A DNA stretch of 64,000 bases. Origin: Saccharopolyspora dendranthemae (lineage in GTDB: Bacteria; Actinomycetota; Actinomycetes; Mycobacteriales; Pseudonocardiaceae). This document shows, piece by piece, positions 42,743-53,306 of this stretch. Made by a program: the position numbers and the translations under genes. Numbering within the stretch: the stretch's first letter is position 1; each line of letters begins with the position of its first letter. The notes beneath the pieces were generated by a model, which saw only the letters and a list, made by a program, of their open reading frames with translations, was not told the origin of the DNA and did no database searches. Where the stretch lies: positions 1,116,001-1,180,000 of the forward strand of contig NZ_VIWX01000001.1 in NCBI RefSeq assembly GCF_007829955.1, given 5' to 3'.

Positions 42743-45058
42743 TCAGGTGGCCGAGGTGACCCGGTAGACGTCGTAGACGCCCTCGATGTTGCGGACCGCC
42801 TTGAGCACGTGGCCGAGGTGCTTGGGGTCGCCCATCTCGAAGGAGAAGCGGCTGACCGCGACCCGGTCCTTCGACGTCGTCACCGATGCGGAGAGGATGT
42901 TGACCCGCTCGTCGGCGAGGACCTTGGTGACGTCGGAGAGCAGGCGGTGCCGGTCCAGCGCCTCGACCTGGATGGCGACCAGGAACACCGAGGACGAGGA
43001 CGGCGCCCAGTGCACCTCCACCAGGCGCTCCGGCGTCTTGCGGAGGTCGTCGGCGTTGGTGCAGTCCGTGCGGTGCACGCTGACCCAGCCGCCGCGGGTG
43101 ACGAAGCCCAGGATCTCGTCGCCGGGAACCGGGGTGCAGCAGCGGGCGAGCTTCGCCCACACGTCGCCCGCGTCCTTGACGACCACGCCGGAATCACCGC
43201 TGCTGCGCCGCTTTCCGCCACCCTCCAAGGTGGACGGCGTGGAGCGCTCGGCGATCTGGTCGGCGGCCTGCTCGGGCCCGCCGATGTGCTGCACCAGCTG
43301 CTGAACGAGGTGCTGCGCGGAGAGCTGCTTCTCCCCCACCGCGGCGTAGAGCGCGGTGACGTCGACGTAGTGCAGCTCGCGGGCGACGTTACCCAGCGCT
43401 TCGGCCGAGACCAGCCGCTGCACCGGAAGACCGAGCCGCCGGATCTCCTTGGTGATCAGCTCCTTGCCGGTCTCGATGGCCTCTTCGCGGCGCTCCTTGG
43501 CGAACCACTGCTTGATCTTGGCCTTCGCGCGCGGCGAGGCGACGAACGACAACCAGTCGCGGCTCGGCCCGGACCCCTCCGCCTTGGAGGTGAAGATCTC
43601 GACGACCTCGCCGTTCTCCAGCTTGCGCTCCAGCGCCACCAGCCTGCCGTTGACCCGGGAGCCGATGCAGCGGTGCCCGACCTCGGTGTGCACCGCGTAG
43701 GCGAAGTCCACCGGCGTCGAACCCGACGGCAGCGTGATCACGTCACCCTTGGGCGTGAACACGAAGATCTCGCGGGTGGCCAGGTCGTAGCGCAGCGACT
43801 CCAGGAACTCACCCGGGTCCGCGGCTTCGCGCTGCCAGTCCAGCAGCTGCCGCATCCAGGCCATCTCGTCGACCTCGACGCCGCCGCCGCTGTTGCGCCC
43901 CTTGGTCTCCTTGTAGCGCCAGTGCGCGGCGATGCCGTACTCGGCGGTGCGGTGCATCTCCTGGGTGCGGATCTGCACCTCGAGGGGCTTGCCCTCGGGA
44001 CCGATGACCGTGGTGTGCAGCGACTGGTAGACGCCGAAGCGGGGCTGGGCGATGTAGTCCTTGAAACGGCCCGGCATCGGCTGCCACAGCGCGTGCACCA
44101 CGCCCATCGCCGCGTAGCAGTCGCGGATCTCGTCGACCAGGATCCGCACGCCGACCAGGTCGTGGATGTCGTCGAAGTCGCGGCCCCGGACGATCATCTT
44201 CTGGTGGATCGAGTAGTAGTGCTTCGGCCGTCCCTCGACCTTCGCGCCCAGCCGCGCGGCGTCCAGCTGCGTGGACAGCTCGTCGGTCACGGTGCGCAGG
44301 TAGGTGTCGCGCGAAGGCGCGCGGTTGGCGACCAGGCGCACGATCTCGTCGTACTTCTTGGGCTGCAGGATGGCGAAGGCCAGGTCCTCCAGCTCCCACT
44401 TGATCGTGGCCATCCCGAGCCGGTGGGCCAGCGGCGCGAGGACCTCGAGGGTCTCGCGAGCCTTGCGGGCCTGCTTCTCCGGCGGCAGGAAGCGCATGGT
44501 GCGCATGTTGTGCAGCCGGTCCGACAGCTTGATCACCAGCACCCGGGGGTCCCGGGCCATCGCGATGATCATCTTGCGGATCGTCTCGGCCTCCGCCGCG
44601 GCACCGAGCTTGACCTTGTCCAGCTTGGTGACGCCGTCGACCAGGTGCGCGACCTCGTCACCGAAGTCCGCGCCCAGCCGCTCCAGCGAGTAGTCGGTGT
44701 CCTCGACGGTGTCGTGCAGCAGCCCGGCGACCAGCGTCGTGGTGTCCATGCCGAGCTCGGCCAGGATCGTGGCCACGGCCAGCGGGTGGGTGATGTAGGG
44801 ATCGCCCGACTTCCGCTTCTGGCTGCGGTGCTTCTCCTCGGCGACGTCGTAGGCGCGTTGCAGCAGCGTCAGATCGGCCTGCGGATGCAGCTCGCGGTGG
44901 ACCACGGCCAACGGTTCCAGGACCTGTTTGACCTGGGCTGCGCGTTGCGCCGTGATCCTCCTGGCCAGTCTGGCGCGGACTCGGCGCGTGGCCGAGGTCG
45001 CACGCGGCTCGGCAACCGGATCGGTTGCCGAGGCAGGAGAATCAACGTGGTGGCTCAC
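42743..45058 (-). CDS. rel: (p)ppGpp synthetase/hydrolase (long RSH)
   Basis: A 771-aa bifunctional stringent-response enzyme. The N-terminal HD hydrolase domain has intact metal residues (HDTVEDT, His115-Asp116) and [11 protein letters not shown]. The synthetase domain has [27 protein letters not shown] and [10 protein letters not shown]. The C-terminal regulatory half has the TGS domain ([15 protein letters not shown]), the helical region, a Cys-Cys zinc-finger ([12 protein letters not shown]) and an ACT domain ([19 protein letters not shown]). It makes and degrades (p)ppGpp on ribosomes. It matches Rv2583c in position. Confidence 0.97.
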   Translation of the reverse strand: MSHHVDSPASATDPVAEPRATSATRRVRARLARRITAQRAAQVKQVLEPLAVVHRELHPQADLTLLQRAYDVAEEKHRSQKRKSGDPYITHPLAVATILAELGMDTTTLVAGLLHDTVEDTDYSLERLGADFGDEVAHLVDGVTKLDKVKLGAAAEAETIRKMIIAMARDPRVLVIKLSDRLHNMRTMRFLPPEKQARKARETLEVLAPLAHRLGMATIKWELEDLAFAILQPKKYDEIVRLVANRAPSRDTYLRTVTDELSTQLDAARLGAKVEGRPKHYYSIHQKMIVRGRDFDDIHDLVGVRILVDEIRDCYAAMGVVHALWQPMPGRFKDYIAQPRFGVYQSLHTTVIGPEGKPLEVQIRTQEMHRTAEYGIAAHWRYKETKGRNSGGGVEVDEMAWMRQLLDWQREAADPGEFLESLRYDLATREIFVFTPKGDVITLPSGSTPVDFAYAVHTEVGHRCIGSRVNGRLVALERKLENGEVVEIFTSKAEGSGPSRDWLSFVASPRAKAKIKQWFAKERREEAIETGKELITKEIRRLGLPVQRLVSAEALGNVARELHYVDVTALYAAVGEKQLSAQHLVQQLVQHIGGPEQAADQIAERSTPSTLEGGGKRRSSGDSGVVVKDAGDVWAKLARCCTPVPGDEILGFVTRGGWVSVHRTDCTNADDLRKTPERLVEVHWAPSSSSVFLVAIQVEALDRHRLLSDVTKVLADERVNILSASVTTSKDRVAVSRFSFEMGDPKHLGHVLKAVRNIEGVYDVYRVTSAT

Positions 45059-45275
45059 CGCACGCTCCCGGGCTCAGGCGTTGCTTAGTCCCAGGTCCGG
45101 GGGACCCGGACACTGAGAATAACGCCGACGGGTCAACGACCCATCCCTGGTGTGGTGGTTGATACGTCCAACGGTCACCTTCTGCAGCCGAGACGACCTC
45201 GGGAGTTCGGCCGAACCGATCACCGACGGTTGTCACGCTGCCGACCGTGACGGTCCCGAGTGCCACTCCCGCCGC

Positions 45276-45833
45276 TCACGAGCGCAGCAGAGCGCGGACG
45301 TGCTCGTCGACGATCTTGTCCCGGCCACCCAGGGCGACCAGCTCCATCACCACGGTCGCCGCGGTCACCTCGGCACCCGCTTGGCGGATCAGCCGGCACG
45401 CGGCCCCCAAGGTGCCGCCCGTGGCGAGCACGTCGTCGACCACCAGCACCCGCTGCCCGGTGCTCAGCGTGTCATCGGGCAGCTCCAGGGTCGCGCGGCC
45501 GTACTCCAGGTCGTAGGAGATGCGGTCGGCCACCTCCGGCAGCTTGCCGGGCTTGCGCAGACCGATGACGCCGGTCCCGAAGGCATGGGCGACGGCGGCG
45601 CCGAGCAGGAAGCCGCGAGCCTCCACCCCGGCGACGACGTCGAACTCCAGTCCCCTGCCCAGTGCGTCGGTGATCGCGCGCAGCGCGGCCGGATCGGCCA
45701 GCATCGGGCTGATGTCGCGGAAGAGCACGCCCGGCTCCGGGAAGTCGGGGACCTCCCGGATCAGCCGGATCGCGCTCTTGAGGGCGACGTCGTCGCCGTC
45801 CACCACTTCAACGGCGGTGACTTCCTCGGGCAT
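45276..45833 (-). CDS. apt: Adenine phosphoribosyltransferase
   Basis: A 185-aa enzyme that joins adenine to PRPP, giving AMP. The PRPP motif is VLVVDDVLATGGT; VVAGVEARGFLLGAAVA and GVIGLRKPGKLP are Apt signatures. The ATG shares one base with the secF stop (TGATG). The frame is open far upstream into secF, but this start is clear. Rel lies downstream, with 217 bp between. Confidence 0.95.
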   Translation of the reverse strand: MPEEVTAVEVVDGDDVALKSAIRLIREVPDFPEPGVLFRDISPMLADPAALRAITDALGRGLEFDVVAGVEARGFLLGAAVAHAFGTGVIGLRKPGKLPEVADRISYDLEYGRATLELPDDTLSTGQRVLVVDDVLATGGTLGAACRLIRQAGAEVTAATVVMELVALGGRDKIVDEHVRALLRS

Positions 45834-47002
45834 CAGCGACGACGCTTCCCGCTCGGACGCGACGACTTGCCCGCCGGGCGCGCGGCGGACTGCTGCCGAC
45901 CGTTCGAACCGGCCGCGACCGGCTTCTTCGGCTCCTCCGGGACCTCCTCGCCCGCCTCGCGGGCGGCGGTCTTGGCCCGGCGCTGCTCGACCTTCTTGGC
46001 GTGCGAGCGGTACTTCGACTCGCGCATCTTGAAGTCCACCAGCAGCGGTGTGGCCAGGAAGATCGAGGACAGGACGCCGGCGATCATGCCGACCAGCTGC
46101 ACCAGCGCCAGGTCGCGCAGCACGCCGACGCCGAGCAGCCCGGCACCGACCACGAGCAGGCCGATCACCGGCAGCAGTGCCACGATCGAGGTGTTGATCG
46201 AGCGCATCAGCGTCTGGTTGACCGCGAGGTTCGCCGCCTCCGGATAGGTGCGGCGGGTCATGCTCAGCAGGCCCCGGGTGTTCTCCTTGACCTTGTCGAA
46301 GACCACCACGGTGTCGTACAGCGAGAACCCGAGGATCGTCAGCAGACCGATCACGGTGCTGGGCGTGACCTCGAAGCCCACCAGCGAGTAGATGCCCGCG
46401 GTGATCACGACGTCGTGCAGCAGCGCGATCAGCGCCGCCACCGCCATCCACTTCTCGAAGTAGAACGCCAGGAAGATCGTCACCAGCACCAGGAACACGC
46501 CCAGCGCGAGCAGCGCCTGGCTGGTGATCTCCCCGCCCCAGGTGCCGGAGACCGCGCTGTCGCTGATCACCTGCTGGCTGGGCTGACCGCCCGCGCCGAG
46601 CGGCTGGGTGCCTTCGAAGATCTTCTGCTTGACCTCGATGACCTGATCCACCGTCAGCGACGAGGACCGGACCTGGATGCTCTGGTTCGCACCGGCGCCG
46701 ACGACCTGAACGGTCTCGGCCGGGTGCCCCATCGCCTCGCTGAACGCGGACTGCACCTGATCGGTCTGGATCGGGCCCTGGGCGCCGACCGCGGGCATGG
46801 AGATCTTGGTGCCGCCCTCGAAGTCGATGCCGAGGTTGAAGCCCTTGAACCCCATCGCGCCGATGCACACCAGAAGCAGCAGGCCGAACGCGATGTACCA
46901 GCGGGTGCGCTTGCCGACGATGTCGAAAGCACCGGTACCGGTGTAGAGCCGGTGGAAGACGCTCTCGCGCTCCTGGGCCCCTTCGGTGGCGGGAGTCGTC
47001 AC
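45833..47002 (-). CDS. secF: Protein translocase subunit SecF
   Basis: A 389-aa inner-membrane subunit with six TM segments. The N-terminal TM is at about residues 35-55, the periplasmic domain begins LGIDFEGGTKI, and TM4-TM5 contain SLYDTVVVFDKVKEN. It uses the proton gradient, with SecD, to complete export through SecYEG. The last 60 residues are a Lys/Arg/Pro-rich cytoplasmic tail. The GTG at 47002 is preferred, as GGAGG lies 7 bases upstream and it starts 2 bp after the secD stop; a GTG two codons earlier is too close to that site. Confidence 0.95.
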   Translation of the reverse strand: MTTPATEGAQERESVFHRLYTGTGAFDIVGKRTRWYIAFGLLLLVCIGAMGFKGFNLGIDFEGGTKISMPAVGAQGPIQTDQVQSAFSEAMGHPAETVQVVGAGANQSIQVRSSSLTVDQVIEVKQKIFEGTQPLGAGGQPSQQVISDSAVSGTWGGEITSQALLALGVFLVLVTIFLAFYFEKWMAVAALIALLHDVVITAGIYSLVGFEVTPSTVIGLLTILGFSLYDTVVVFDKVKENTRGLLSMTRRTYPEAANLAVNQTLMRSINTSIVALLPVIGLLVVGAGLLGVGVLRDLALVQLVGMIAGVLSSIFLATPLLVDFKMRESKYRSHAKKVEQRRAKTAAREAGEEVPEEPKKPVAAGSNGRQQSAARPAGKSSRPSGKRRR

Positions 47003-47004
47003 CT

Positions 47005-48555
47005 TCACGCCTCCTTGGAGGTGGTCGCGGCGGCCTTGCGCGCGGCGCGGTTCCGGTTGCCGAGGCGCTGCACGGCGCCCAGCCCGGAGACCGACGGCTT
47101 GGACAGGAACTTGTTCTTCGAGGCCAGCGCCACCAGCGGGTGGGTGACCAGGAAGACCACCACGAGGTCGAGCACCGTGGACATGCCGAGGGTGAACGCG
47201 AAGCCCTTCACCTGGCCGACGGCCAGCACGTAGAGCACCGCGGCGGCGAGGAAGCTGACCGCGTCGGCGGACAGGATCGTGCGCCGCGCCCGGACCCACG
47301 CCCGGGGCACCGACGACCGGAAGGTCCGGCCCTCCCGGATCTCGTCCTTGAGTCTCTCGAAGAACACGATGAACGAGTCAGCGGTGATGCCGATGGCCAC
47401 GATGAACCCGGCAACACCGGCCAGGTCCAGGGTGAAGCCGATCCACCTCCCGAGCAGCACCAGCACCCCGTAGACCACGCCACCGGAGAGGATCAGCGAC
47501 AGCACGGTCAGGATGCCCAGCAGCCGGTAGTAGGCCAGGCAGTACACGGCCACCAGCAGCAGGCCGATGCCACCGGCGATCAGGCCCGCTTCCAGCGAGG
47601 CGATGCCGAGCGTCGCCGACACCGTCTCGGCCTCGGACTGGTCGAAGGCCAGCGGCAGCGAGCCGTACTTGAGGATGTTGGCCAGGTCCGTGGCGGACTG
47701 CTGGTTGAACTGACCGGTGATCCGAGCGTTGCCACCGGGCAGCGGCTGATTGATCGACGGCGCGGAGACGACCTCGCTGTCGAGCACGAACGCGGCCTGC
47801 TGGCCGACGTTGGCGGAGGTGAAGGCCGACCAGACCTTGGCGCCCTCGGACTTGAAGTTGAGGTTGACCGCCCAGCCCGAACCGCTTTGCTGGTCCGGCG
47901 GCTGGGCCATGGAGTCGGAGATCTCCTTGCCCTCCAGGAACACCGGCTCGAGGAGGTACTTCGCCGTGCCCTCCCGGTCGCAGGCGACCAGCGGGAGCGT
48001 CGGGTCGTCGTTGCCGCGCAGCGGGTCCTCGGCCTTGCAGTCCAGCGCCTGGGCGGCCTGCATCTGCACGTTCGGGTCCGTGCTCTGGCGGGTCGCCTTC
48101 GCGGCCTCGATCGCCTGCTGCGAATCGCCCGGCGGCTGCGCCTGCTGCGGGGTCGTCGGAGCCGGCGGCTGCGTGGCCGGGAGCTGCTGGACGACCTTGC
48201 GGAAGCTCAGCTCCGCGGTCTGGCCCAGCTGCTTCGCCTCTTCACCGCCCTCACCGGGGACCGTGATGACCAGGTTCGACCCGTCGAGGGCGACCTCGGA
48301 GCCACCGATGCCCATGCCGTTGACGCGGGTCTCGATGATCTGGCGCGCCTGGTTCAGCGATTCCTTGCTGGGAGGCTGCCCGTCCGGAGTTCGCGCGGTG
48401 AGGGTGACCCGCGTTCCTCCCTGCAGGTCGATGCCCAGTTTGGGATTGGGCTTGCCATCACCGGTGAGGAACACCAGTGCGTACAGCGCCATCACGATCA
48501 GCGCGAAGATCGCGAGATAACGCCCTGGGCGCAGCTGCCCGGCCGGAGGTGCCAC
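47005..48555 (-). CDS. secD: Protein translocase subunit SecD
   Basis: A 516-aa inner-membrane subunit. After TM1, GIDLQGGTRVTL starts the large external P1 domain, which contains an actinobacterial Gln/Pro-rich insertion (about residues 125-155). The C-terminal half has five TM segments with GFIVAIGITADSFIVFFERLKDE as its core. It acts with SecF. The ORF continues to within 2 bp of secF. A strong hairpin separates it from yajC upstream. Confidence 0.95.
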   Translation of the reverse strand: MAPPAGQLRPGRYLAIFALIVMALYALVFLTGDGKPNPKLGIDLQGGTRVTLTARTPDGQPPSKESLNQARQIIETRVNGMGIGGSEVALDGSNLVITVPGEGGEEAKQLGQTAELSFRKVVQQLPATQPPAPTTPQQAQPPGDSQQAIEAAKATRQSTDPNVQMQAAQALDCKAEDPLRGNDDPTLPLVACDREGTAKYLLEPVFLEGKEISDSMAQPPDQQSGSGWAVNLNFKSEGAKVWSAFTSANVGQQAAFVLDSEVVSAPSINQPLPGGNARITGQFNQQSATDLANILKYGSLPLAFDQSEAETVSATLGIASLEAGLIAGGIGLLLVAVYCLAYYRLLGILTVLSLILSGGVVYGVLVLLGRWIGFTLDLAGVAGFIVAIGITADSFIVFFERLKDEIREGRTFRSSVPRAWVRARRTILSADAVSFLAAAVLYVLAVGQVKGFAFTLGMSTVLDLVVVFLVTHPLVALASKNKFLSKPSVSGLGAVQRLGNRNRAARKAAATTSKEA

Positions 48556-48779
48556 GGTGCGTCGGTCTCCTGTTCAGGGTCTGTTCGGACGCGCGACCCG
48601 GCCGGAGCCGAGGACGCGAGCGACGAGCGGTTTCGCCCTCGACAACGTACCGCCGGTTGTACCGCGTTCCGCCGATCGATGCGATCTTGTGGCGATGTTC
48701 GCCACCTCCGCGCGCCACGTACGAATTTCCAGTCTCGCAGGCCCGGTGCCGACCACGACTACATGGGGTGGCCGAAACG

Positions 48780-48826
48780 CAGCGACGCGGGACCGGAGCG
48801 GCTCGGCTCCGGTGCCCGCGTCGCTG
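48780..48826 (-). terminator. Strong hairpin between yajC and secD
   Basis: A 12-bp perfect stem (CAGCGACGCGGG with CCCGCGTCGCTG) continues into an 8-bp stem (ACCGGAGC/GCTCCGGT) around a 6-nt loop. It lies 65 bp after the yajC stop in the 335-bp yajC-secD gap. It would end yajC transcripts, so secD probably has its own promoter in the remaining 225 bp. Confidence 0.8.
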
Positions 48827-48890
48827 TGACGGCGTGTTATCCCCGGGCGGGTCGCCACCGCGCGGCGCCCGTCGGGGTCGACCAGGTGCG

Positions 48891-49274
48891 TCAGCTGGTC
48901 TTCTGCTTCTCGATCGGCTCGGCGACCTCGGCCTCGGTCTTGGTCTCCTCGGCCTGGGGCTCCTCGGCGGCCGAGGACTCGTCCTCGGTGGCCTCGGCCG
49001 TCTCGGCCTCGGTGTCGACCTTCTCGCGGACCGCCTGGCGCACCCAGGTGGTGGTCATGCCCGGGGCGATCTCGATGTCGATCGTGTCATCGCTGGTCGA
49101 CACCACGGTGCCGAAGACACCCGAGGTGGTCATGACCCGGTCACCCGCGGCGATCGAGTTCTGCAGCTTCTGCTGCTCGGCCATCGCGCGCTTCTGCTTG
49201 CGGGCCTGCAGGAACAGCGGGACCGCCAGCAGGACGATCAGCAGCGGCAGGATCAAGGATTGGAGTTGCATCAT
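48891..49274 (-). CDS. yajC: Sec translocon accessory subunit YajC
   Basis: A 127-aa protein with one N-terminal TM segment (SLILPLLIVLLAVPLFL), the conserved RKQKRAMAEQQKLQNSI, and the small beta domain AAGDRVMTTSGVFGTVV. The tail from residue 87 is Glu/Ala/Thr-rich and disordered. It associates with SecDF. The ATG at 49274 has a second ATG directly after it. Confidence 0.93.
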   Translation of the reverse strand: MMQLQSLILPLLIVLLAVPLFLQARKQKRAMAEQQKLQNSIAAGDRVMTTSGVFGTVVSTSDDTIDIEIAPGMTTTWVRQAVREKVDTEAETAEATEDESSAAEEPQAEETKTEAEVAEPIEKQKTS

Positions 49275-49434
49275 GCTCCGTTCAGCGGGCGCACGACAGG
49301 ACCAACCACGCAGTCCGCGCCCGGTTTGTTCGGATGTTCTAGCCCCCAGTCTGCCAGGTCAACGAAAGTGCCAGGTTGACGCGTGGCAGCCGGCTGGTCC
49401 GCCGCCACCGTAACGGCGGATTGTCACCATTCGG

Positions 49435-50502
49435 TCACTCCGCGAACAGCGAGGGCTGACCATCGCCCGGAGCGTTCTCCGGAGGCGTCATGCCCAGGTG
49501 GAACCACGCCGCGGCGGTGGCGACCCGGCCGCGCGGCGTGCGGGCCAGCATTCCGGCTCTGACCAGGTACGGCTCGCACACCTCCTCCACCGTGGTGGGC
49601 TCCTCGCCCACCGCCACGGCCAGCGTGGAGATGCCCACAGGACCGCCGTGGAACGATTTGATCAGCGCGCGCAGGACCGCCCTGTCGAGGCGGTCGAGGC
49701 CCATCTCGTCGACGTCGTAGACCTCCAGCGCGGCCCTGGCGACCTCGCGGGTCACCGCTCCGTCGGCGCGGACCTCGGCGTAGTCGCGGACCCGGCGCAG
49801 CAGCCGGTTGGCGATGCGCGGCGTCCCCCGGGAGCGGGCCGCGATCTCGGCAGCGCCGTCGTCGCGCAGGTCCACGCCCAGGATTCCGGCCGAGCGGCGC
49901 ACCACCTGATCGAGTTCGTGCGCCGCGTAGAACTCCATGTGCGCGGTGAAGCCGAACCGGTCGCGCAGCGGGCCGGTCAGCGCACCGGACCTCGTGGTGG
50001 CCCCGACCAGCGTGAACGGCGCGATTTCGAGCGGGATGCTGGTCGCGCCCGGACCCTTGCCGACGACGATGTCGACGCGGAAGTCCTCCATCGCCAGGTA
50101 GAGCATCTCCTCGGCCGGGCGGGCGATCCGGTGGATCTCGTCGATGAACAGCACGTCGCCCTCGGTGAGGTTGGACAGCATCGCGGCGAGATCGCCCGGC
50201 TTCTCCAGCGCCGGGCCGGAGGTGACGCGGATGGCCGAGCCCAGCTCGGCGGCGATGATCATCGACAGGCTCGTCTTGCCCAGCCCTGGAGGGCCGGAGA
50301 ACAGCACGTGGTCGGGCTGATCACCACGCCGCAGGGCGCCGTGCAGCACCAGTTCGAGCTGCTCGCGCACGCGCGCCTGACCGACGAACTCGCTGAGCTT
50401 GCGCGGGCGCAGCGACGTCTCGACGTCGCTCTCGCCCTGGTCCTCCTGCGGGGCGAGCGAGACCGCCTCAGCCGGGATCGACCAGTCCTCTTCCTCGTGC
50501 AT
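49435..50502 (-). CDS. ruvB: Holliday junction branch-migration helicase RuvB
   Basis: A 355-aa AAA+ motor. Walker A is [10 protein letters not shown], Walker B is FIDEIHR, sensor 1 is VGATTRSG, and the C-terminal winged helix ([12 protein letters not shown]) is present. It forms the hexameric pump of the RuvABC complex. The start lies 8 bp after the ruvA stop, so the genes form one operon ruvC-ruvA-ruvB. Confidence 0.97.
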   Translation of the reverse strand: MHEEEDWSIPAEAVSLAPQEDQGESDVETSLRPRKLSEFVGQARVREQLELVLHGALRRGDQPDHVLFSGPPGLGKTSLSMIIAAELGSAIRVTSGPALEKPGDLAAMLSNLTEGDVLFIDEIHRIARPAEEMLYLAMEDFRVDIVVGKGPGATSIPLEIAPFTLVGATTRSGALTGPLRDRFGFTAHMEFYAAHELDQVVRRSAGILGVDLRDDGAAEIAARSRGTPRIANRLLRRVRDYAEVRADGAVTREVARAALEVYDVDEMGLDRLDRAVLRALIKSFHGGPVGISTLAVAVGEEPTTVEEVCEPYLVRAGMLARTPRGRVATAAAWFHLGMTPPENAPGDGQPSLFAE

Positions 50503-50510
50503 CGGTCACC

Positions 50511-51110
50511 TCACTTGGGCCCGAGAGTGGCCAGCGCCTTGCGCAGCACCGCCGAGGTGTCCAGGTCGCCGCCACCGTTGGCGAGCACGGCCTCCACGGT
50601 CTGGTCGGCCTGCTTGGTCGAGAACCCGAGCCCCACCAGCGCTTCGGAGACCTCGCTGCGGATCCGGCCGCGATCGACCGTGGCGGTCGGCTCGACGGTC
50701 GTACCCGCGACGACGCCGACCTTGTCGCGCAGTTCCAGGATCAGCCGCTCGGCGCTCTTCTTGCCGATGCCCGGGACCTGCGTCAGCACGGTGAGGTTGC
50801 CGTCGGCGAGCGCGGAGCACAGCTGGTCCGGCGAGAGCACCGCGAGGGTCGCCAGGGCGAGCCGCGGTCCGACGCCGGAGGCGGTCTGCAGCAGTCCGAA
50901 CAGGTCGCGCGCCTCGGCGTCGGCGAAGCCGTAGAGGGTCAGCGAGTCCTCGCGCACGATCAGCGAGGTCCACAGCCGGGACTCCTCGCCGCGCCGCAGG
51001 CCGGCCAGGGTGGCCGGGGTGGCGTGCACCGCCATGCCGACGCCGCCGACCTCGACCACGGCGTGGTCCAGGCCGATCGACAGCACCGGTCCGCGCACCG
51101 TGGAGATCAT
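50511..51110 (-). CDS. ruvA: Holliday junction DNA-binding protein RuvA
   Basis: A 199-aa protein with the N-terminal OB domain ([21 protein letters not shown]), tandem helix-hairpin-helix units ([34 protein letters not shown]) and the C-terminal RuvB-contact domain ([21 protein letters not shown]). It holds the junction in square-planar form. The ATG at 51110 overlaps the ruvC stop by four bases. Confidence 0.97.
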   Translation of the reverse strand: MISTVRGPVLSIGLDHAVVEVGGVGMAVHATPATLAGLRRGEESRLWTSLIVREDSLTLYGFADAEARDLFGLLQTASGVGPRLALATLAVLSPDQLCSALADGNLTVLTQVPGIGKKSAERLILELRDKVGVVAGTTVEPTATVDRGRIRSEVSEALVGLGFSTKQADQTVEAVLANGGGDLDTSAVLRKALATLGPK

Positions 51111-51715
51111 CGGGTCCTGCCTCCTGTTCCCGGCGCGGCATTCGTGTCCGCGCCCTGCTTGCGCTGCGCCTCTTTGAGCTTCGCGCGGTGGTTGCGCGCG
51201 AGTTCGGCGGCCCGCGCCTCGGCCTGGGCGAGCCGGTCCATCATCGGCGCCCGCCACAGGTGGCAGACGGCCAGGGCCAGCGCGTCGGCGGCGTCGGCCG
51301 GTTTCGGCGCCTCGGTCAGCCCGAGGATCTTGGTGATCATCGCCGTGACCTGCTTCTTGTCGGCCCGGCCGGAACCGCTGATGGCCGCCTTGACCTCGCT
51401 GGGCGTGTGGAACGCGACCGTCAGACCGCGCCGCGCGGCCGCGAGCGCCACGACGCCGGAGACCTGGGCGGTGCCCATGACCGTGCGCACGTTGTGCTGG
51501 CTGAACACCCGCTCGATCGCCACGACCTGCGGCCGGTGGACGTCCATCCACCGCTCGACCTCGGTGGAGACCGTCAGCAGCCGCGAGGCGAGCTCGTCCT
51601 CCTGCGGACTCCGCGCCACCCCGACGGCCACGCTCGTGACCGAGCGCCCCTTGCCGCCGTCGACCACGCCGAGCCCGCAGCGGGTCAACCCCGGGTCGAC
51701 TCCCAACACGCGCAC
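51107..51715 (-). CDS. ruvC: Holliday junction resolvase RuvC
   Basis: A 202-aa RNase-H-fold endonuclease that cuts four-way junctions. Catalytic residues are Asp in [12 protein letters not shown], Glu in AIERVFSQ and the Asp pair in [14 protein letters not shown]. The GTG at 51715 fits the family start (MRVLGVDPG); an earlier start at 51730 would add five residues. The last 30 residues are a basic extension. Confidence 0.96.
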   Translation of the reverse strand: MRVLGVDPGLTRCGLGVVDGGKGRSVTSVAVGVARSPQEDELASRLLTVSTEVERWMDVHRPQVVAIERVFSQHNVRTVMGTAQVSGVVALAAARRGLTVAFHTPSEVKAAISGSGRADKKQVTAMITKILGLTEAPKPADAADALALAVCHLWRAPMMDRLAQAEARAAELARNHRAKLKEAQRKQGADTNAAPGTGGRTR

Positions 51716-51820
51716 GACGCCACCCACCAAGCCGAAGCCGCCAAGAACACTCGTTCGAACCCTAACGAATCAAGGCCCACGCACCACACCCGACACGCCT
51801 TCCCCATCACCCGGCCGAGT

Positions 51821-51854
51821 GGGGATTCGCATTTCGCGGGAAATTCGAATCCCC
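51821..51854 (-). terminator. Stem-loop (GGATTCG type), copy 2
   Basis: GGGGATTCG...CGAATCCCC arms with an inner ATTTC/GAAAT stem, between the DUF4262 gene stop (51883) and the ruvC start. It is nearly the same hairpin as at 39045-39074. Confidence 0.65.
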
Positions 51855-51882
51855 GCGCGCCCAGCCGGGGAGGTGAGATGCG

Positions 51883-52398
51883 TCAGGGACCGTCGACGCC
51901 CGGGGTCCAGGATTCGGGGAGGCCAGAGTCGGTCAGGACAGGCTGGTACTCGCGGAAACCGCCGGGAGCGTCGGGCTGCCAGGGGAACTTGGCGTCGTCC
52001 GGGCTGGAGGCGATGAGCTGCACGGCCGGGAAGTCCGGGCCGTTGTAGACCAGGAAGGCCGAACCCAGGTACTCCGGGTAGTGCTGCAGCGCGACCTTCT
52101 CGAACGTCACCGGGCAGCCCTGCAGGAACCCCTCGTAGAGCCGGCCGGGCTGGAGCCGCTCGCCCTGCCCGACGCGCTGCACGTAGGTGTTGACCACCGA
52201 GTGCGCGACCTCCTGCGGAAGTCCGATGACCACGACCTCGGGCTTGCCGAACCGGCGCCAGGCCCCCACCGAGAAGGCGTAGGCCGGACCGTTGTCGTCC
52301 CCGGCGACGTGCATGACCGCGGCGCCGTGCTGCTCCGCGGTGTTGACCATCCACTTGCGCAGTGCTTCATCGGTGTCGACCACGGCGTCATTCTGCAC
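51883..52398 (-). CDS. DUF4262-domain protein
   Basis: A 171-aa protein of the DUF4262 family, common in actinobacteria: AFSVGAWRRFGKPEVVVIGLP, GRLYEGFLQGCPVTFEKVA and DFPAVQLIASSPD are its marks. Nothing is known of its biochemistry. A GTG at 52398 is chosen, because the residues before it in the longer frame (to 52512) are low-complexity and overlap a hairpin. It may follow yebC in transcription, with a possible terminator between. Confidence 0.75.
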   Translation of the reverse strand: MQNDAVVDTDEALRKWMVNTAEQHGAAVMHVAGDDNGPAYAFSVGAWRRFGKPEVVVIGLPQEVAHSVVNTYVQRVGQGERLQPGRLYEGFLQGCPVTFEKVALQHYPEYLGSAFLVYNGPDFPAVQLIASSPDDAKFPWQPDAPGGFREYQPVLTDSGLPESWTPGVDGP

Positions 52399-52411
52399 GT
52401 CCAAGCAAGAA

Positions 52412-52454
52412 CCGCTCCCCCCGACGCCCGAAAGCCGGACGCCCGGAGGAGCGG
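52412..52454 (-). terminator. Possible terminator after yebC
   Basis: CCGCTCC (52412-52418) with GGAGCGG (52448-52454), plus partial inner pairing between GACGCCCG and CGGACGCC-type sequence. It lies in the 120-bp yebC-DUF4262 gap. No T-run. Confidence 0.4.
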
Positions 52455-52519
52455 CACTTGATCGGCGTTGCGCGCGAGGCGGTACCGGGAAGCCGGCACC
52501 GCCGCGGAACACCGGAGGA

Positions 52520-53272
52520 TCAGGCGTTGACCTCGGCCATCACCTCGTCGCTGATGTCGAAGGCCCCGTAGACGTTCTGCACGTCGTCGCAGTCCTCCAG
52601 CACGTCGATCAGCTTGAAGATCTTGCGCGCACCCTCGGCGTCGAGCTCGACGTTGACGGCGGCCAGGAAGTTGGTCTCCGCCGAGTCGTACTCGATGCCC
52701 TCGGCCTGCAGCGCCTTGCGCACGTCGACGACGTCCGAGGGATCGGACAGGATCTCGTAGCTCTCACCGAGGTCGCTGATCTCCTCGGCGCCCGCCTCCA
52801 GCACGGCGGCGAGGACGTCGTCCTCGCTGAGGCCGTTCTTCGGCAGCAGCACCACGCCGCGGCGGGTGAACAGGTACGAGACCGAGCCCGCGTCGGCCAT
52901 CGAACCGCCGTTGCGGGTCATGGCCGTGCGGACCTCGCCCGCAGCCCGGTTCCGGTTGTCGGTGAGGCACTCCACCAGCACGGCGACGCCGTTGGGGCCG
53001 TAGCCCTCGTACATGATCGTCTGCCACTCGGCGCCGCCGGCCTCTTCGCCAGCTCCGCGCTTGCGAGCGCGCTCGACGTTGTCCATCGGGACCGAGTTCT
53101 TCTTGGCCTTCTGGATCGCGTCGTAGAGGGTCGGGTTGCCCTCCGGGTCACCACCGCCGGTGCGGGCGGCGACCTCGATGTTCTTGATCAGCTTCGCGAA
53201 GAGCTTGCCGCGCTTGGCATCGACGGCGGCCTTCTTGTGCTTGGTGGTGGCCCACTTGGAGTGGCCGCTCAT
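52520..53272 (-). CDS. yebC: YebC/PmpR-family regulator (TACO1 type)
   Basis: A 250-aa protein with the highly conserved start [22 protein letters not shown] and [21 protein letters not shown]. The family acts as a transcription regulator or, by recent work on some members, as a ribosome-associated factor helping translation of proline-rich stretches. The ATG at 53272 follows GGAGGAGAG. It is a single gene in the pdxT-ruvC stretch, at the place of Rv2603c. Confidence 0.95.
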   Translation of the reverse strand: MSGHSKWATTKHKKAAVDAKRGKLFAKLIKNIEVAARTGGGDPEGNPTLYDAIQKAKKNSVPMDNVERARKRGAGEEAGGAEWQTIMYEGYGPNGVAVLVECLTDNRNRAAGEVRTAMTRNGGSMADAGSVSYLFTRRGVVLLPKNGLSEDDVLAAVLEAGAEEISDLGESYEILSDPSDVVDVRKALQAEGIEYDSAETNFLAAVNVELDAEGARKIFKLIDVLEDCDDVQNVYGAFDISDEVMAEVNA

Positions 53273-53306
53273 CTCTCCTCCGTCTTTCCACGCCCGCTGC
53301 GGTGTG

